Positions 1-9,378 of a stretch of 64,000 bases of DNA are shown piece after piece. Position 1 is the first letter of the stretch, and each line of letters opens with the position of its first letter. The notes beneath the pieces are model-generated. The model was not told the DNA's origin and made no database searches. It was given only the letters and a program-made list of their open reading frames with translations. The stretch spans positions 470,158 to 534,157 of the forward strand of contig NZ_NIOF01000003.1 of NCBI RefSeq assembly GCF_002205645.1, written 5' to 3'. Origin of the DNA: Roseateles aquatilis. Lineage in GTDB: Bacteria > Pseudomonadota > Gammaproteobacteria > Burkholderiales > Burkholderiaceae_C. The position numbers and the translations under genes were made by a program.

Positions 1-451
1 CCTGGACGTCGGGATGCGCCGCCAGCAACGCATGCGCCGCGGCGATGCGGTCGCGGCCCACGGCCACCGGTACGCGGCCGCGCAGCCGGATCAGCAGCGG
101 TTCGTCGCCGACGTCCTCGGCTCGGTCGCCGTCGGCGATGACGCGGACCTGGTCCTCGTCCTTGCGTCCATAACCGCGAGAGACCACGCCCGCGCGCACG
201 CCCAGACGCCCGAGCGATTCGAGCACCGACAGCGTCGTCGGCGTCTTGCCCGCGCCGCCGACCACCCAGTTGCCGACGACAATCACCGGCACCGGCAGGG
301 CGGCGCTTTTCTTGAGCCCGACGCGGTACAGCAGCACGCGCAGCTTCAGAACCGCGCCGTGCAGCGCGGCCAGCGGACGCAGCAGATGGGCGAGACGGTC
401 GTCGTCGCGCCAGGCTCGCTGCAGCCGATCCTCCAGGGCCCCCCGGTTCAT
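1..451 (-). CDS. lpxK: Tetraacyldisaccharide 4'-kinase LpxK (partial, 3' end outside window)
   Basis: LpxK phosphorylates the 4' position of the lipid A disaccharide at the inner membrane, the step that makes lipid IVA. About 150 N-terminal residues are visible. A hydrophobic stretch (about residues 28-58) is followed by a Walker A loop, GGAGKTPTT, at residues 65-73, set in the family pattern VGNxxVGGxGKTP. The ATG at 451 lies 13 bases after the exbD stop, so it is the last visible gene of an exbB-exbD-lpxK operon, an order common in betaproteobacteria. The C-terminal half lies beyond the window edge, so its integrity cannot be judged. Confidence 0.93.
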   Translation of the reverse strand, partial: MNRGALEDRLQRAWRDDDRLAHLLRPLAALHGAVLKLRVLLYRVGLKKSAALPVPVIVVGNWVVGGAGKTPTTLSVLESLGRLGVRAGVVSRGYGRKDEDQVRVIADGDRAEDVGDEPLLIRLRGRVPVAVGRDRIAAAHALLAAHPDVQ

Positions 452-464
452 GTCCGGGTCCGGA

Positions 465-878
465 TCATTGCGGCTTGTTGGCCGCGAAAGTCAGGCGCGG
501 CAGGTTGGCGCGCCGCGCCGCGTCCATCACGTTCACCACCGCCTGATGCGGCGTGGCGGCGTCGGCGGAGATGATCACCACCGGTTCCTGGCGCCCCTGC
601 GACGCCTGTTGCAAGGCGCTGGTGAGCAGCTCCACGCTGCGCCCCTCGACCACCTGCCGGTCGATCGAGTAGCGGCCGTCCGCCGAGATGGCCACGATGA
701 TCTCCGCCGGCCGCTCCTTCAGCTGCTGGGCATCGGCGGTGGGCAGCGTCACCTGCAGCTCGGTGAACTTCGAGTACGTGGTCGACAGCATCAGGAAGAT
801 GAGCACCACCAGCAGCACGTCGATGAACGGGATCAGGTTGATCTCCGGTTCCTCGCTCTGACGGCGGCGGAACTTCAT
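465..878 (-). CDS. exbD: Biopolymer transporter ExbD/TolR family
   Basis: This 137-residue inner-membrane protein is the partner of the ExbB/TolQ proton channel, which passes proton-motive force to TonB- or Tol-type machines. A short cytoplasmic N-terminus leads into one membrane helix (about residues 15-34). The helix carries the family's essential aspartate, D20, in the motif PFIDVLLVVLIF. The remainder is a periplasmic domain. Its ATG at 878 overlaps the exbB stop by four bases (ATGA), so translation is coupled. Because lpxK lies next, the pair could serve outer-membrane biogenesis rather than iron uptake; that is inference. Confidence 0.93.
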   Translation of the reverse strand: MKFRRRQSEEPEINLIPFIDVLLVVLIFLMLSTTYSKFTELQVTLPTADAQQLKERPAEIIVAISADGRYSIDRQVVEGRSVELLTSALQQASQGRQEPVVIISADAATPHQAVVNVMDAARRANLPRLTFAANKPQ

Positions 879-1606
879 TTCTGCGCCTTCGCGGCCTTGC
901 CCTGGACCGGCGCCGCGGCGGGCGCGGCCACCGGCGGCGGCACCGTGACCGGGCCGGCGTTGGCGGCGGGCATCGGCATCGTGGCAGGCGGCATGGCGCG
1001 GTTGACCAGGTGGGTCAGCAGGCGCTCGCTGGCTTGCTCCATGTCGACGATGTAGGACTCGATGCGGCCGCGGAAGTAGCGGTACATCATCAGCGACGGG
1101 ATCGCCACGACCAGGCCGAAGGCGGTGTTGTAGAGCGCGATCGAGATGCCGTGCGCCAGCAGCCCCGGGTTGTTGCCGGTGGGGCTTTGGCTGCCGAAGA
1201 TCTCGATCATGCCGACCACGGTGCCCAGCAGGCCCAGCAGCGGCGCGGCGGCGGCGATCGTGCCCAGCGTGTTGAGGTAGCGCTCCATCTGGTGGATCGC
1301 ATGGCGGCCGGCCAGCTCGAACGCCTGGCGCAGACGCGTCTCGCCAGCGCGGGGATCGGTCTGCGAGGCGCGCAGGCCGGCGGCGAGCACCTGGCCGAGC
1401 AGCGAGTTCTCGGCCAGCTTGCCGACCACCTCGCCGCTGGGAATCTGGAGCTGGGTGACACCCAGCACTTCCTCGATCAGGCTGGGCGGGGCCACCCGGG
1501 CCGCGCGCAGGCTGACAAGCCGCTCGATGATCAGGGCCAGGGCCACCACGGAACACAGCAGCAACGGCCAGATCGGCCAACCGGCGGCTTGTATGATCGA
1601 AAACAA
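875..1606 (-). CDS. exbB: MotA/TolQ/ExbB proton channel family protein
   Basis: This 243-residue protein has three predicted membrane segments (about residues 10-30, 117-141 and 163-185), as in ExbB/TolQ channel subunits. The conserved glycine-rich core LLGLLGTVVGMI lies in the second helix, and the LYNTAFGLVVAIP pattern lies in the third. The last 35 or so residues form a Pro/Ala-rich tail ending in lysines, which is not part of the core fold. It is the first gene of the exbB-exbD-lpxK operon and is divergent from xseA. Whether it energises TonB or a Tol-like system cannot be decided from this window. Confidence 0.92.
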   Translation of the reverse strand: MFSIIQAAGWPIWPLLLCSVVALALIIERLVSLRAARVAPPSLIEEVLGVTQLQIPSGEVVGKLAENSLLGQVLAAGLRASQTDPRAGETRLRQAFELAGRHAIHQMERYLNTLGTIAAAAPLLGLLGTVVGMIEIFGSQSPTGNNPGLLAHGISIALYNTAFGLVVAIPSLMMYRYFRGRIESYIVDMEQASERLLTHLVNRAMPPATMPMPAANAGPVTVPPPVAAPAAAPVQGKAAKAQK

Positions 1607-1936
1607 GGCATTCCCTCCGTACGGGCATCTTCCGGCCCGGCGGCGCGATTATGGCGCCATGCCGCCCACGCGCCGACCACTCCCGACCCTCATCACACGC
1701 CCTTACAAACATCCACCGTTCCTGTGGATAACTTTGTGGGCAAGTACGCCCGGAAGCGCGCCGAGGCCCGTCGCCAGACGGCGCGGATTAGAGTGCCCCA
1801 AAAAATGGCAGGAAAAAGCTTTTGAAAAACAAGCGCTTATCGATATATGACGCGGCGGTGACGGCCAACATGGCCCGCGGAACCAGCATTGGCGCGGCTG
1901 TGGAGTTCCGAACCCGCGCCACGCTTGGGTTTGCGC
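1607..1936. other. Divergent intergenic region exbB / xseA
   Basis: About 330 bases lie between the divergent exbB and xseA starts. They hold a candidate sigma70 promoter for xseA (1822-1849) and one perfect DnaA-box consensus, TTATCCACA, read on the minus strand at 1723-1731. The stretch around 1800-1850 is clearly more AT-rich than its surroundings. The part after 1889 may be coding if xseA starts at the TTG there. No other gene is seen. Confidence 0.6.
1822..1849 (+). promoter_or_regulatory. Candidate sigma70 promoter for xseA
   Basis: A -35 hexamer TTGAAA (1822-1827) and a -10-like TATATG (1844-1849) are separated by 16 bases, in an AT-rich patch. The direction fits xseA. This is a pattern match only. 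Confidence 0.45.
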
Positions 1937-3241
1937 ATGGTTGACGCCTTGAAACCCGCATCGCCACGCATGGTCTGGGGTGTGGCGGCCCTGTTGACGG
2001 CCCTTTCCGACGCATTGCAGGCGCGATTCCCCGTCATCACGGTGCAAGGCGAGCTCTCGGGCTTCACCCGCGCCGCCAGCGGCCATTGCTACTTCAGCCT
2101 GAAGGACGCCGAGGGCCAGCCGGCGATGCTGCGCTGCGCCATGTTCCGGCGGGCGGCGTCGCTGGTCGATTTCGCGCCCCGGGACGGCATGACGGTCGAA
2201 CTGCGTGGGCGGCTGGACCTGTACGGCCCGCGCGGGGAATTGCAGTTCATCGTCGAGGCGATGCGCCGTTCGGGCGAGGGCGCCCTGTACGAGCAGTTCC
2301 TGCGGCTGAAGGCGCGGCTGGAGGCGCAAGGGCTGTTCGACGCCGACCGCAAGCGTCAGCCGCCGCCGTTCGCGCGTCGCATCGGCGTGATCACCTCGAC
2401 CGGTGGCGCGGCGCTGCACGACGTGCTGACGGCGCTGCGCCGTCGGGCACCGCATGCGCAGGTCTTCATCTATCCGACGCTGGTCCAGGGCAACGAGGCA
2501 CCCCCGGCGATCGTGCGTGCGCTGGCGCTTGCCAACGACCGGGCCGACGCGGAGGTGCTGCTGCTGGTGCGCGGCGGCGGCTCGCTGGAGGACCTTTGGG
2601 CCTTCAACGACGAGCGTGTCGTGGGCGCGGTGGCGGAATCGGCGTTGCCGGTGATCTGCGGTGTCGGCCACGAGACCGACATCACCCTGGCCGACCTGGC
2701 CGCGGACCTGCGTGCCCCGACGCCGACGGCGGCGGCCGAGCTGGCGACGGTCTCGCGCCAGCAGTGCCTGGAGACGCTGGAAGCGCTGGAGCGGCAATTG
2801 ACCCGCCGCCTGGAGCAACGCCTGGACGCGGCCGCGCAGCGGCTCGACCGTCTGGCGCTGCGGCTGGCGCGGCCTGGCGACGCGTTGGCGCGGCAGCGGC
2901 GGCGACTGGACCTGCTGTCGCAGCGGCTCGGGCAGGTGGCGCCGCGCACGGTGGCGTTGCAGGCGCAGCGGCTGGCGCATCTGGACCAACGCCTGCACCG
3001 GGCGCTGCCTCAGCAGGCGCAGCGCGGCGCGCACCGGCTGGACGCGCTGGAGGCGCGCCTGCAAGCGCTCGATCCGCGCCAGGTGCTCGCGCGTGGTTAT
3101 GCGTGGCTGGACGACGGCCAGGGGCGAGCGCTGAGCTCCGCCCGGCAGTTGAGCGAGGGTCAGGACTTGCGCGCCGTGCTGGCCGACGGCGAGGCCGAAC
3201 TGCGGGTCGGGCGCGTCGTCTGCCGGGACGCCGAGGGCTGA
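1937..3241 (+). CDS. xseA: Exodeoxyribonuclease VII large subunit
   Basis: XseA is the catalytic subunit of exonuclease VII, which degrades single-stranded DNA from both ends and acts with the small subunit XseB. XseB is not in this window. An N-terminal OB-fold (VQGELSGFTRA...GHCYFSLKD) is followed by the catalytic region with RGGGSLEDLWAFND and GVGHETDITLADLAAD. A long coiled-coil rich in Leu, Arg and Gln covers roughly residues 270-390. The ATG at 1937 gives 434 residues. The frame is open back to a TTG at 1889, which would add 16 residues, and another ATG lies at 1970, so the start is uncertain. Confidence 0.92.
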   Translation: MVDALKPASPRMVWGVAALLTALSDALQARFPVITVQGELSGFTRAASGHCYFSLKDAEGQPAMLRCAMFRRAASLVDFAPRDGMTVELRGRLDLYGPRGELQFIVEAMRRSGEGALYEQFLRLKARLEAQGLFDADRKRQPPPFARRIGVITSTGGAALHDVLTALRRRAPHAQVFIYPTLVQGNEAPPAIVRALALANDRADAEVLLLVRGGGSLEDLWAFNDERVVGAVAESALPVICGVGHETDITLADLAADLRAPTPTAAAELATVSRQQCLETLEALERQLTRRLEQRLDAAAQRLDRLALRLARPGDALARQRRRLDLLSQRLGQVAPRTVALQAQRLAHLDQRLHRALPQQAQRGAHRLDALEARLQALDPRQVLARGYAWLDDGQGRALSSARQLSEGQDLRAVLADGEAELRVGRVVCRDAEG

Positions 3242-3395
3242 GCCGGCCGGGATCGCCCGGACCCGGACCTGCGAGGAGCGCCCCGGCGCGCGCCAGACGA
3301 CGCGACGGGTATGCGCGCTCCCGGCAGGGGCATGGTCTTGATGCCTACAATCGCCCGCGACATTTGTCCCACCTCACACTCAACAGGAGTCCCTC

Positions 3396-3980
3396 ATGGA
3401 ACACGTTCTGCCCGAGCTGCCGTACGACAAGAAGGCGCTGGAGCCGCACATCAGCGCCGAGACGCTGGAGTACCACCATGGCAAGCACCACAAGGCCTAT
3501 GTGGACAACCTGAACAACCTGCAGAAGGGCACCGAGTTCGAGAGCAAGACGCTGGAAGAGATCGTCAAGACCTCCAGCGGCGGCATCTACAACAACGCCG
3601 CGCAGATCTGGAACCACACCTTCTTCTGGAGTTGCCTCAAGCCCAACGGCGGCGGCGCGCCGACCGGCAAGCTGGCCGATGCGATCAACGCCAAGTGGGG
3701 CAGCGTCGACGCCTTCAAGGAAGCCTTCCAGAAGAGCGCCGTCGGCAACTTCGGTTCGGGCTGGACCTGGCTGGTGAAGAAGGCCGACGGCTCGGTCGAC
3801 ATCGTCAACATGGGCGCCGCCGGTACCCCGCTGACGACCGGCGACACCGCGCTGCTGACGATCGACGTGTGGGAACACGCGTACTACATCGACTATCGCA
3901 ACGCGCGTCCGAAGTTCGTCGAGACCTTCCTGAAGAGCCTGGTCAACTGGGACTTCGCGCAAGCCAATTTCGGCAACTGA
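3396..3980 (+). CDS. sodB: Superoxide dismutase [Fe]
   Basis: This cytoplasmic enzyme converts superoxide to oxygen and hydrogen peroxide. The 194-residue length is normal for the family. All four metal ligands are present: H27 (in YHHGKHH), H74 (NHTFFW), D157 and H161 (DVWEHAYY). Q70 in AAQIWNH is the arrangement typical of iron-type rather than manganese-type enzymes. The ATG is preceded by AACAGGAG at good spacing, and no signal peptide is seen. It is monocistronic, with its own promoter region after xseA and a strong terminator at 4031-4062. Confidence 0.97.
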   Translation: MEHVLPELPYDKKALEPHISAETLEYHHGKHHKAYVDNLNNLQKGTEFESKTLEEIVKTSSGGIYNNAAQIWNHTFFWSCLKPNGGGAPTGKLADAINAKWGSVDAFKEAFQKSAVGNFGSGWTWLVKKADGSVDIVNMGAAGTPLTTGDTALLTIDVWEHAYYIDYRNARPKFVETFLKSLVNWDFAQANFGN

Positions 3981-4030
3981 CCCCCCGGCGTCCGGCCTTG
4001 AGCCGGGCGCCGACGTGTCGATCAAAGGGA

Positions 4031-4062
4031 ACGGCCCGGGAGAGATCCCGGGCCGTTTCTCC
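4031..4062 (+). terminator. Rho-independent terminator of sodB
   Basis: A perfect 11-bp GC-rich inverted repeat (arms 4031-4041 and 4046-4056) encloses a GAGA loop and is followed by TTTCTCCTTT. It lies 50 bases after the sodB stop. Confidence 0.85.
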
Positions 4063-4141
4063 TTTCGTGTCGCGCGGGCGTGCCGCGATCGGTGTGTCGA
4101 TCAGACGCCGGCCGGCCCGGGGCGGGCCAGCGGGCGCCGAT

Positions 4142-4609
4142 TCACTTGGGCCAGGGGCCGCCGCGCAGCTTGGTGCCGGCCTTGATGCCGCGCTTGTCGA
4201 ACCAGCCCTTGTTCATTTCCAGCACGTAGCGCACCGGCTTCTTGGAGCAGTGGGACACGTCGGAGAGCGGCTGCATCTCGTCGAGGTTGACGATGGTGCC
4301 GTCGTCGGCCACGAACGCGACCGACAACGGGATCAGCGTGTTGCGCATCCAGAAGCATTGCTCGGCCGGCTGCTCGAAGATGAAGACCATGCCGGCGTTC
4401 TGGGGCATGTCCTTGCGCGCCATCAGACCGATGGCGCGTTGTTCGTCGGTCCGCGCGACCTCGGCGTGGATCAGGTGCATGCCGGCGCCGATCTCGACGA
4501 CGGGCAGCCCGGTCTGCGGGATCGTCTGCGCCGCCGAAGGCTGGGCCAGGAAGAAGACGGACGCGGCCGACAGGCCGATCCACGATGCTGCGCGCTTGAT
4601 ATTGAGCAT
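4142..4609 (-). CDS. DUF192 family exported protein
   Basis: This 155-residue protein has an N-terminal signal peptide (about residues 1-27, ending SAAQ) followed by one DUF192 domain. Family patterns visible are RAIGLMARKDMP, MVFIFEQP, FWMRNTLIPLSVAFV and a C-terminal VLEMNKGWFDKRGIKAG. It is therefore likely periplasmic. The family has no settled biochemical role. It is divergent from the copper-transporting ATPase gene with only 35 bases between the starts, so the two share a promoter region. Confidence 0.88.
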   Translation of the reverse strand: MLNIKRAASWIGLSAASVFFLAQPSAAQTIPQTGLPVVEIGAGMHLIHAEVARTDEQRAIGLMARKDMPQNAGMVFIFEQPAEQCFWMRNTLIPLSVAFVADDGTIVNLDEMQPLSDVSHCSKKPVRYVLEMNKGWFDKRGIKAGTKLRGGPWPK

Positions 4610-4644
4610 GTTCAGACCTCGAGGTTTGGCGGATTATCGCGGCC

Positions 4645-7032
4645 ATGTTGCCCGCCCGAGCCGCCGCGGCGTCCGCCAGCGATGCTTGCGCCGATGCCAT
4701 TCGCCCCACCGCCGACGTGCCCCTCACGTCGGAGCGTGCGCGGCACCCGGACGCCGCCGTCGATGACGAGGCGTGGCGACAGTTCTCCGAATGGACGACC
4801 GATGCCGGCGGCGCTCGGCATCTGCGCTCGCGACTGCGCCTGTCAGGCATGCACTGCGCGTCCTGCGCCGGGCTGATCGAATCGCTGCTGCATGCACAAC
4901 CCGGGGTGCGGCTCGCCCACGTGAGTCCATCGACGCAACGCCTGACCCTGGACTGGTCTCCGGCGCTCGTGAGCCTCGATGCGCTGCGGCAATGCCTGGT
5001 GGGCGCGGGCTACGATTTCGCGCCGGACCTCGCCGCGCCTGCGCGGGAACTGCGGCGTCGCGAGCATCGTCAGGCACTGTGGCGCCTGTTCGTGGCGGGC
5101 TTCCTGATGATGCAGGTGATGATGCTGGCCTGGCCGTCGTACGTCGCCGCGCCGGGAGAGATGGCGGCCGACCAGGCGGCGCTGCTGCGCTGGGGCCAGT
5201 GGGTGCTGACCTTGCCGGTGATGCTGCTGTCGGCCGGCCCGTTCTTCAGGGCCGCGTGGACGCAGTTGCGCGGGCGGCGGCTGGGCATGGACGTGCCGGT
5301 GGCCCTGGGCCTGGCGGTGGCGTTCGTCGCGGGCAGCGGTGCGACGCTCGATCCGGGTGGGCCGTTCGGGCACGAGGTCTACTTCGATTCGATCACGATG
5401 TTCGTGACCTTCCTGCTCGGCGCGCATTATCTGGAACTGCGTGCCCGCCATCGCGCGGCGGAGGCGCTCGAACAAGCGGTCGGCGCGCTGCCGGACAAGA
5501 TCGAGCGGCTACGGGCCGACGGCCTCGCGGACTGGGTCGCGGCGGATGAGCTGGTGGCCGGGGATCTGGTCCGAGTCACTGCCGGGCAGCGCGTGCCGGC
5601 CGATGCGATCGTCGAGCACGGCGTGAGCGCCGCGGACGAGGCGTTGCTCACCGGCGAGTCCGACGCCGTTCCGAAATCGGTGGGCGACGTCGTGCTGGCT
5701 GGCAGCCTCAATCTGACCGGCGTGTTGCTGCTGCGTGTGCGGCAGATCGGCGAAGACACACGGCTGGCCGGGATCCGGCAACTGATGGCGCAGGCCTTCC
5801 AGGAGCGGCCATCGACGCCGCGGGTGGCCGATCGCGTGGCAGGCTGGTTTCTGGGCACCGTGTTGTTGCTGGCAGGCGGCGCGGCCCTCGTGTGGCAGTT
5901 CATCGATCCGTCGAAGGCGCTCGCGGTCAGCGTGGCGGTGTTGATCGTGACCTGCCCGTGCGCGCTGTCGCTGGCGGCGCCGGCCGCATGGGTCGCCGCG
6001 GCCGGCGCGCTGGCGAAGCGGGGCCTGTTGCTGTCCAGGCTCGACGCGATCGAGTCCCTGGCCGATGTCGATCATGTGGTGATGGACAAGACCGGCACGC
6101 TGACCGATCCGGCGCCGCGTCTGCTGCGCCGATGGCCGGAGGCGCCCGACGATGACGCGATCGCTGCCGCGGCGCTGTTGGCCGGAGGATCGCATCACCC
6201 GCTGTCGCGCGCGCTGATGGGGGTGGTCGGCGCGCGGCCCGCGGCGACGGGCTGGCGTGACATCGAGGAGATCGGCGGCCGAGGGCTGCAAGGCGTCGAT
6301 ACGGCGGGCCGCCAATGGCGGCTCGGCGCGGGGACGTGGTCGGCGACGTCCGCGGCGTTGGCCGGAGACACGATGCCGCTGACCGAGGCGCAACTCGTCC
6401 TGTCCTGCGACGGGCTGCCTCGTGTGGCCTGGCAGTTCGACGAGGCACTGCGCGAGGGGGCTCGTGCGGCCGTGAGCGTCTGGCGCGAGCGGGGCCTCGG
6501 CGTGGAACTGCTGTCCGGCGATGCGCCGCCGCGCGTGGCCGCGATCGCGGCGCGGGCCGGCATCCGGCAATGGCGCGGGGGCGCGAGTCCGGAGGACAAG
6601 CTTGCCCACGTGACGCGCCTGCAGGACGGTGGACGCCATGTGCTGATGATCGGCGATGGCATCAACGACGCGCCGGTGCTGGCGCGCGCTCACGTGTCGG
6701 TGGCGATGGGACAGGGCGCGGACCTGGCGAAGTCCCGGGCCGACGCGTTGCTGATGGGCACGCGCCTGGAAGCGATCGGCGCGGCGCTCGACCTCGCGTG
6801 CCGGACGCGTCGCGTCGTGCGCCAGAACCTCGCGTGGTCGGCGCTCTACAACGCCGTCTGCGTGCCGCTCGCGCTGATCGGCTGGCTGCCCCCCTGGGCC
6901 GCCGGACTGGGCATGGCGATGAGCTCCATGGTCGTCGTCGCCAATGCCGCGCGATTGGGCAACCTGCGTCGCGTCGACACGGATGTCGATGCCCACATCG
7001 GCGCGCGGGTGCCGGCCCGTCGAGGAGCCTGA
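4645..7032 (+). CDS. ccoI: Heavy-metal (copper) P-type ATPase, CcoI/FixI-like
   Basis: This membrane copper pump is needed to load copper into cbb3 oxidase. The 795 residues contain an N-terminal metal-binding CASC motif (C71, C74) and eight or so membrane helices. The CPC ion-binding motif is at 437-439, the phosphorylation motif DKTGT starts at D481, SHHPLSRAL is the SHHP motif, and GDGINDAP forms the hinge. It is followed after one base by ccoS and then ccoNOQP, the classic CcoI context, so it is called CcoI rather than the detoxifying CopA. The first 60 residues are poorly conserved, so the exact start is less sure. Confidence 0.93.
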   Translation: MLPARAAAASASDACADAIRPTADVPLTSERARHPDAAVDDEAWRQFSEWTTDAGGARHLRSRLRLSGMHCASCAGLIESLLHAQPGVRLAHVSPSTQRLTLDWSPALVSLDALRQCLVGAGYDFAPDLAAPARELRRREHRQALWRLFVAGFLMMQVMMLAWPSYVAAPGEMAADQAALLRWGQWVLTLPVMLLSAGPFFRAAWTQLRGRRLGMDVPVALGLAVAFVAGSGATLDPGGPFGHEVYFDSITMFVTFLLGAHYLELRARHRAAEALEQAVGALPDKIERLRADGLADWVAADELVAGDLVRVTAGQRVPADAIVEHGVSAADEALLTGESDAVPKSVGDVVLAGSLNLTGVLLLRVRQIGEDTRLAGIRQLMAQAFQERPSTPRVADRVAGWFLGTVLLLAGGAALVWQFIDPSKALAVSVAVLIVTCPCALSLAAPAAWVAAAGALAKRGLLLSRLDAIESLADVDHVVMDKTGTLTDPAPRLLRRWPEAPDDDAIAAAALLAGGSHHPLSRALMGVVGARPAATGWRDIEEIGGRGLQGVDTAGRQWRLGAGTWSATSAALAGDTMPLTEAQLVLSCDGLPRVAWQFDEALREGARAAVSVWRERGLGVELLSGDAPPRVAAIAARAGIRQWRGGASPEDKLAHVTRLQDGGRHVLMIGDGINDAPVLARAHVSVAMGQGADLAKSRADALLMGTRLEAIGAALDLACRTRRVVRQNLAWSALYNAVCVPLALIGWLPPWAAGLGMAMSSMVVVANAARLGNLRRVDTDVDAHIGARVPARRGA

Positions 7033-7033
7033 G

Positions 7034-7180
7034 ATGGACATCCTCTATCTGCTGATTCCGCTCTCGGTGGTGCTGGTGCTGCTCGTGCTGGCCGTCTTCG
7101 GGTGGGCTTTGAACAACGGTCAGCTGGAGTCGCTGGACCGTGAAGGTCAACGAATTCTGGAGGACGACTCGCAAGCTTGA
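7034..7180 (+). CDS. ccoS: Cbb3-type oxidase assembly protein CcoS
   Basis: This small 48-residue membrane protein is required for cofactor insertion into cbb3 oxidase. One N-terminal membrane helix (about residues 3-23) ends in the family pattern FGWALNNGQLESLDREGQRIL. The ATG begins one base after the ccoI stop (TGAGATG), so the two are co-translated. A longer reading in the same frame starts inside ccoI but has no ribosome site; 7034 is preferred. Its end overlaps the FNR box of the ccoN promoter. Confidence 0.93.
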   Translation: MDILYLLIPLSVVLVLLVLAVFGWALNNGQLESLDREGQRILEDDSQA

Positions 7181-7225
7181 CAGGTATCAAGGTGCTTCTT
7201 GGACCGCCGCCAAACAATCGCCGAC
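7177..7225 (+). promoter_or_regulatory. FNR/Anr-dependent class II promoter of ccoNOQP
   Basis: TTGACAGGTATCAA at 7177-7190 matches the FNR consensus TTGAT-N4-ATCAA with one mismatch. If its centre is placed at -41.5, transcription would start near 7225 and the -10 slot (7213-7218) reads AACAAT. This leaves a 31-base leader to the ccoN ATG at 7256. The spacing is what a class II FNR promoter requires. An fnr gene lies 5 kb downstream. Confidence 0.75.
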
Positions 7226-7255
7226 ATCAGCGATTCACAGGCACAAGGAGCCGAC

Positions 7256-8716
7256 ATGCCAAGCACAGCGAGTCCGACGGGAAGGGGCGGCACAGCCCCG
7301 ATGTACGAGGACGGGGTAGTTCGAGCGTTCGCGCTGGCCTCGGTCCTGTGGGGCGTGGTGGGCATGCTGGTGGGCGTGATCATCGCCGCGCAACTGGCCT
7401 GGCCGGAGTTGAACCTCGGCATCCCATGGCTCAGCTACGGGCGCCTGCGTCCTCTGCACACCAACGCGGTGATCTTCGCCTTCGGCGGCTGCGTGCTGAT
7501 GGCCACGGCCTTCCACGTCGTGCAGCGGACCAGCCAGGTGCGGCTCTTCGCGCCCAAGCTCGCGTGGTTCACGTTCTGGGGATGGCAGACGGTCATCGTG
7601 CTCGCGGCGATCACGTTGCCGCTGGGCATCACCAGCGGCAAGGAGTATGCCGAGCTTGAATGGCCGATCGACCTGCTGATCGCCGTCGTGTGGGTGTCCT
7701 ACGCGATCGTCTTCTTCGGCACGATCGGCGTGCGACGCGTGCGCCACATCTACGTCGCCAACTGGTTCTTCGGCGCCTTCATCATCGCGGTGGCGCTGCT
7801 GCACATCGTCAACAGCGCCGAGATCCCGGTGTCACTGACCAAGAGCTACTCCGCCTACGCCGGCGTGCAGGACGCGATGGTCCAGTGGTGGTACGGGCAT
7901 AACGCGGTGGGCTTCTTCCTCACCGCCGGCTTCCTGGGCATGATGTACTACTACATCCCCAAGCAGGCCAACCGACCGGTCTACAGCTACCGGCTCTCGA
8001 TCGTCCACTTCTGGGCGCTGATCTTCACCTACATGTGGGCCGGCCCCCACCACCTGCACTACACCGCATTGCCCGACTGGGCGCAGAGCGTGGGCATGCT
8101 GTTCTCGCTGGTGCTGCTGGCGCCGAGCTGGGGCGGGATGATCAACGGCGTCATGACGCTCAGCGGCGCTTGGCACAAGTTGCGCGACGACCCGATCCTG
8201 AAGTTCCTGATCGTGGCGCTGTCGTTCTACGGCATGTCGACCTTCGAGGGGCCGATGATGTCGATCAAGACCGTCAACGCGCTCTCCCACTACACCGACT
8301 GGACGATCGGCCACGTGCACAGCGGCGCGCTGGGCTGGGTGGGGCTGATCTCGATGGGCTCGCTCTATCACCTGATCCCGCGCATGTACGGCCGCACCGA
8401 GATGTACTCGAAGCGCGCCATCGAGCTGCACTTCTGGATCGCCACGCTGGGCATCGTGCTCTACATCGCCGCGATGTGGATCGCCGGCGTGATGCAGGGC
8501 CTGATGTGGCGCGCGGTCAACCCCGACGGCACGCTGACCTGGACCTTCGCGGAGAGCGTCAAGGCGACCTATCCGTTCTATGTGGTGCGCCTGCTCGGCG
8601 GCCTGCTGTACCTGGGCGGCATGTGCCTGATGGCCTGGAACGTCGTCCTGACGACGCGTGTCGGCCACACCCGCGCCCAGCCCATTCCTCCGGTGGCCGT
8701 CCCGGCCGCCGCCTGA
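7256..8716 (+). CDS. ccoN: Cytochrome c oxidase, cbb3-type, subunit I
   Basis: CcoN is the catalytic haem b/b3-CuB subunit of the high-affinity cbb3 oxidase in the inner membrane, which reduces oxygen to water and pumps protons. The 486 residues form about twelve membrane helices, with conserved histidines in [32 protein letters not shown] and [16 protein letters not shown]. The ATG at 7256 has AAGGAG five bases upstream and is preferred over a TTG at 7199, which lies upstream of the predicted transcription start. It is the first gene of ccoNOQP. Confidence 0.97.
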   Translation: MPSTASPTGRGGTAPMYEDGVVRAFALASVLWGVVGMLVGVIIAAQLAWPELNLGIPWLSYGRLRPLHTNAVIFAFGGCVLMATAFHVVQRTSQVRLFAPKLAWFTFWGWQTVIVLAAITLPLGITSGKEYAELEWPIDLLIAVVWVSYAIVFFGTIGVRRVRHIYVANWFFGAFIIAVALLHIVNSAEIPVSLTKSYSAYAGVQDAMVQWWYGHNAVGFFLTAGFLGMMYYYIPKQANRPVYSYRLSIVHFWALIFTYMWAGPHHLHYTALPDWAQSVGMLFSLVLLAPSWGGMINGVMTLSGAWHKLRDDPILKFLIVALSFYGMSTFEGPMMSIKTVNALSHYTDWTIGHVHSGALGWVGLISMGSLYHLIPRMYGRTEMYSKRAIELHFWIATLGIVLYIAAMWIAGVMQGLMWRAVNPDGTLTWTFAESVKATYPFYVVRLLGGLLYLGGMCLMAWNVVLTTRVGHTRAQPIPPVAVPAAA

Positions 8717-8740
8717 TCGCACGACCCCAAGGAGAACGAC

Positions 8741-9367
8741 ATGGCCAATGCCCATGCCCAGCCGACCGGCCACGAGCGCATCGAGACCAGCAACTTCCTG
8801 ATGATCGTGCTGGTGCTGCTGACGGTCATCGTCGGCGGCATCGTCGAGATCGTCCCGCTGTTCTTCCAGCGCTCCACCACGCAGCCGGTCCAGAACCTGC
8901 GTCCCTACACACCGCTGCAGCTCGCCGGCCGCGACGTCTACATCCGCGAGGGTTGCTACAACTGCCACTCGCAGATGATCCGGCCGCTGCGCGCCGAGAC
9001 GCTGCGCTACGGCCATTACTCGGTCGCCGGCGAGTTTGTCTACGACCACCCCTTCCAGTGGGGCAGCAAGCGGACCGGTCCCGATCTGGCGCGCGTCGGC
9101 GGCAAGTACAGCGATGAATGGCATCGCCTGCACCTGACGAATCCGCGCGATCTGGTGCCCGAATCCAACATGCCCGCCTACGCCTGGCTCGCCACCGCGC
9201 AGGTGGACCCGGCCGACATGGCACCCAAGATGCGCGCGTTGCGGACGGTCGGCGTGCCCTATACCGACGAGCAGATCGGCCAGGCCGCCGACGAGGTCAA
9301 GGGCAAGACCGAGATGGAGGCGGTGATCGCCTACCTGCAGGTGCTGGGCACCGCGATGAAGCGGTGA
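8741..9367 (+). CDS. ccoO: Cytochrome c oxidase, cbb3-type, subunit II (monohaem)
   Basis: CcoO is a membrane-anchored monohaem cytochrome c that passes electrons to CcoN. The 208 residues have one N-terminal membrane helix (about 18-42) and a periplasmic domain with the haem-binding motif C72-Y-N-C75-H76. The conserved [15 protein letters not shown] follows it. The likely axial methionine lies in the [10 protein letters not shown] segment. AAGGAG precedes the ATG. It is the second gene of the ccoNOQP operon, 24 bases after ccoN. Confidence 0.97.
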   Translation: MANAHAQPTGHERIETSNFLMIVLVLLTVIVGGIVEIVPLFFQRSTTQPVQNLRPYTPLQLAGRDVYIREGCYNCHSQMIRPLRAETLRYGHYSVAGEFVYDHPFQWGSKRTGPDLARVGGKYSDEWHRLHLTNPRDLVPESNMPAYAWLATAQVDPADMAPKMRALRTVGVPYTDEQIGQAADEVKGKTEMEAVIAYLQVLGTAMKR

Positions 9368-9378
9368 AGGGGACCGTC

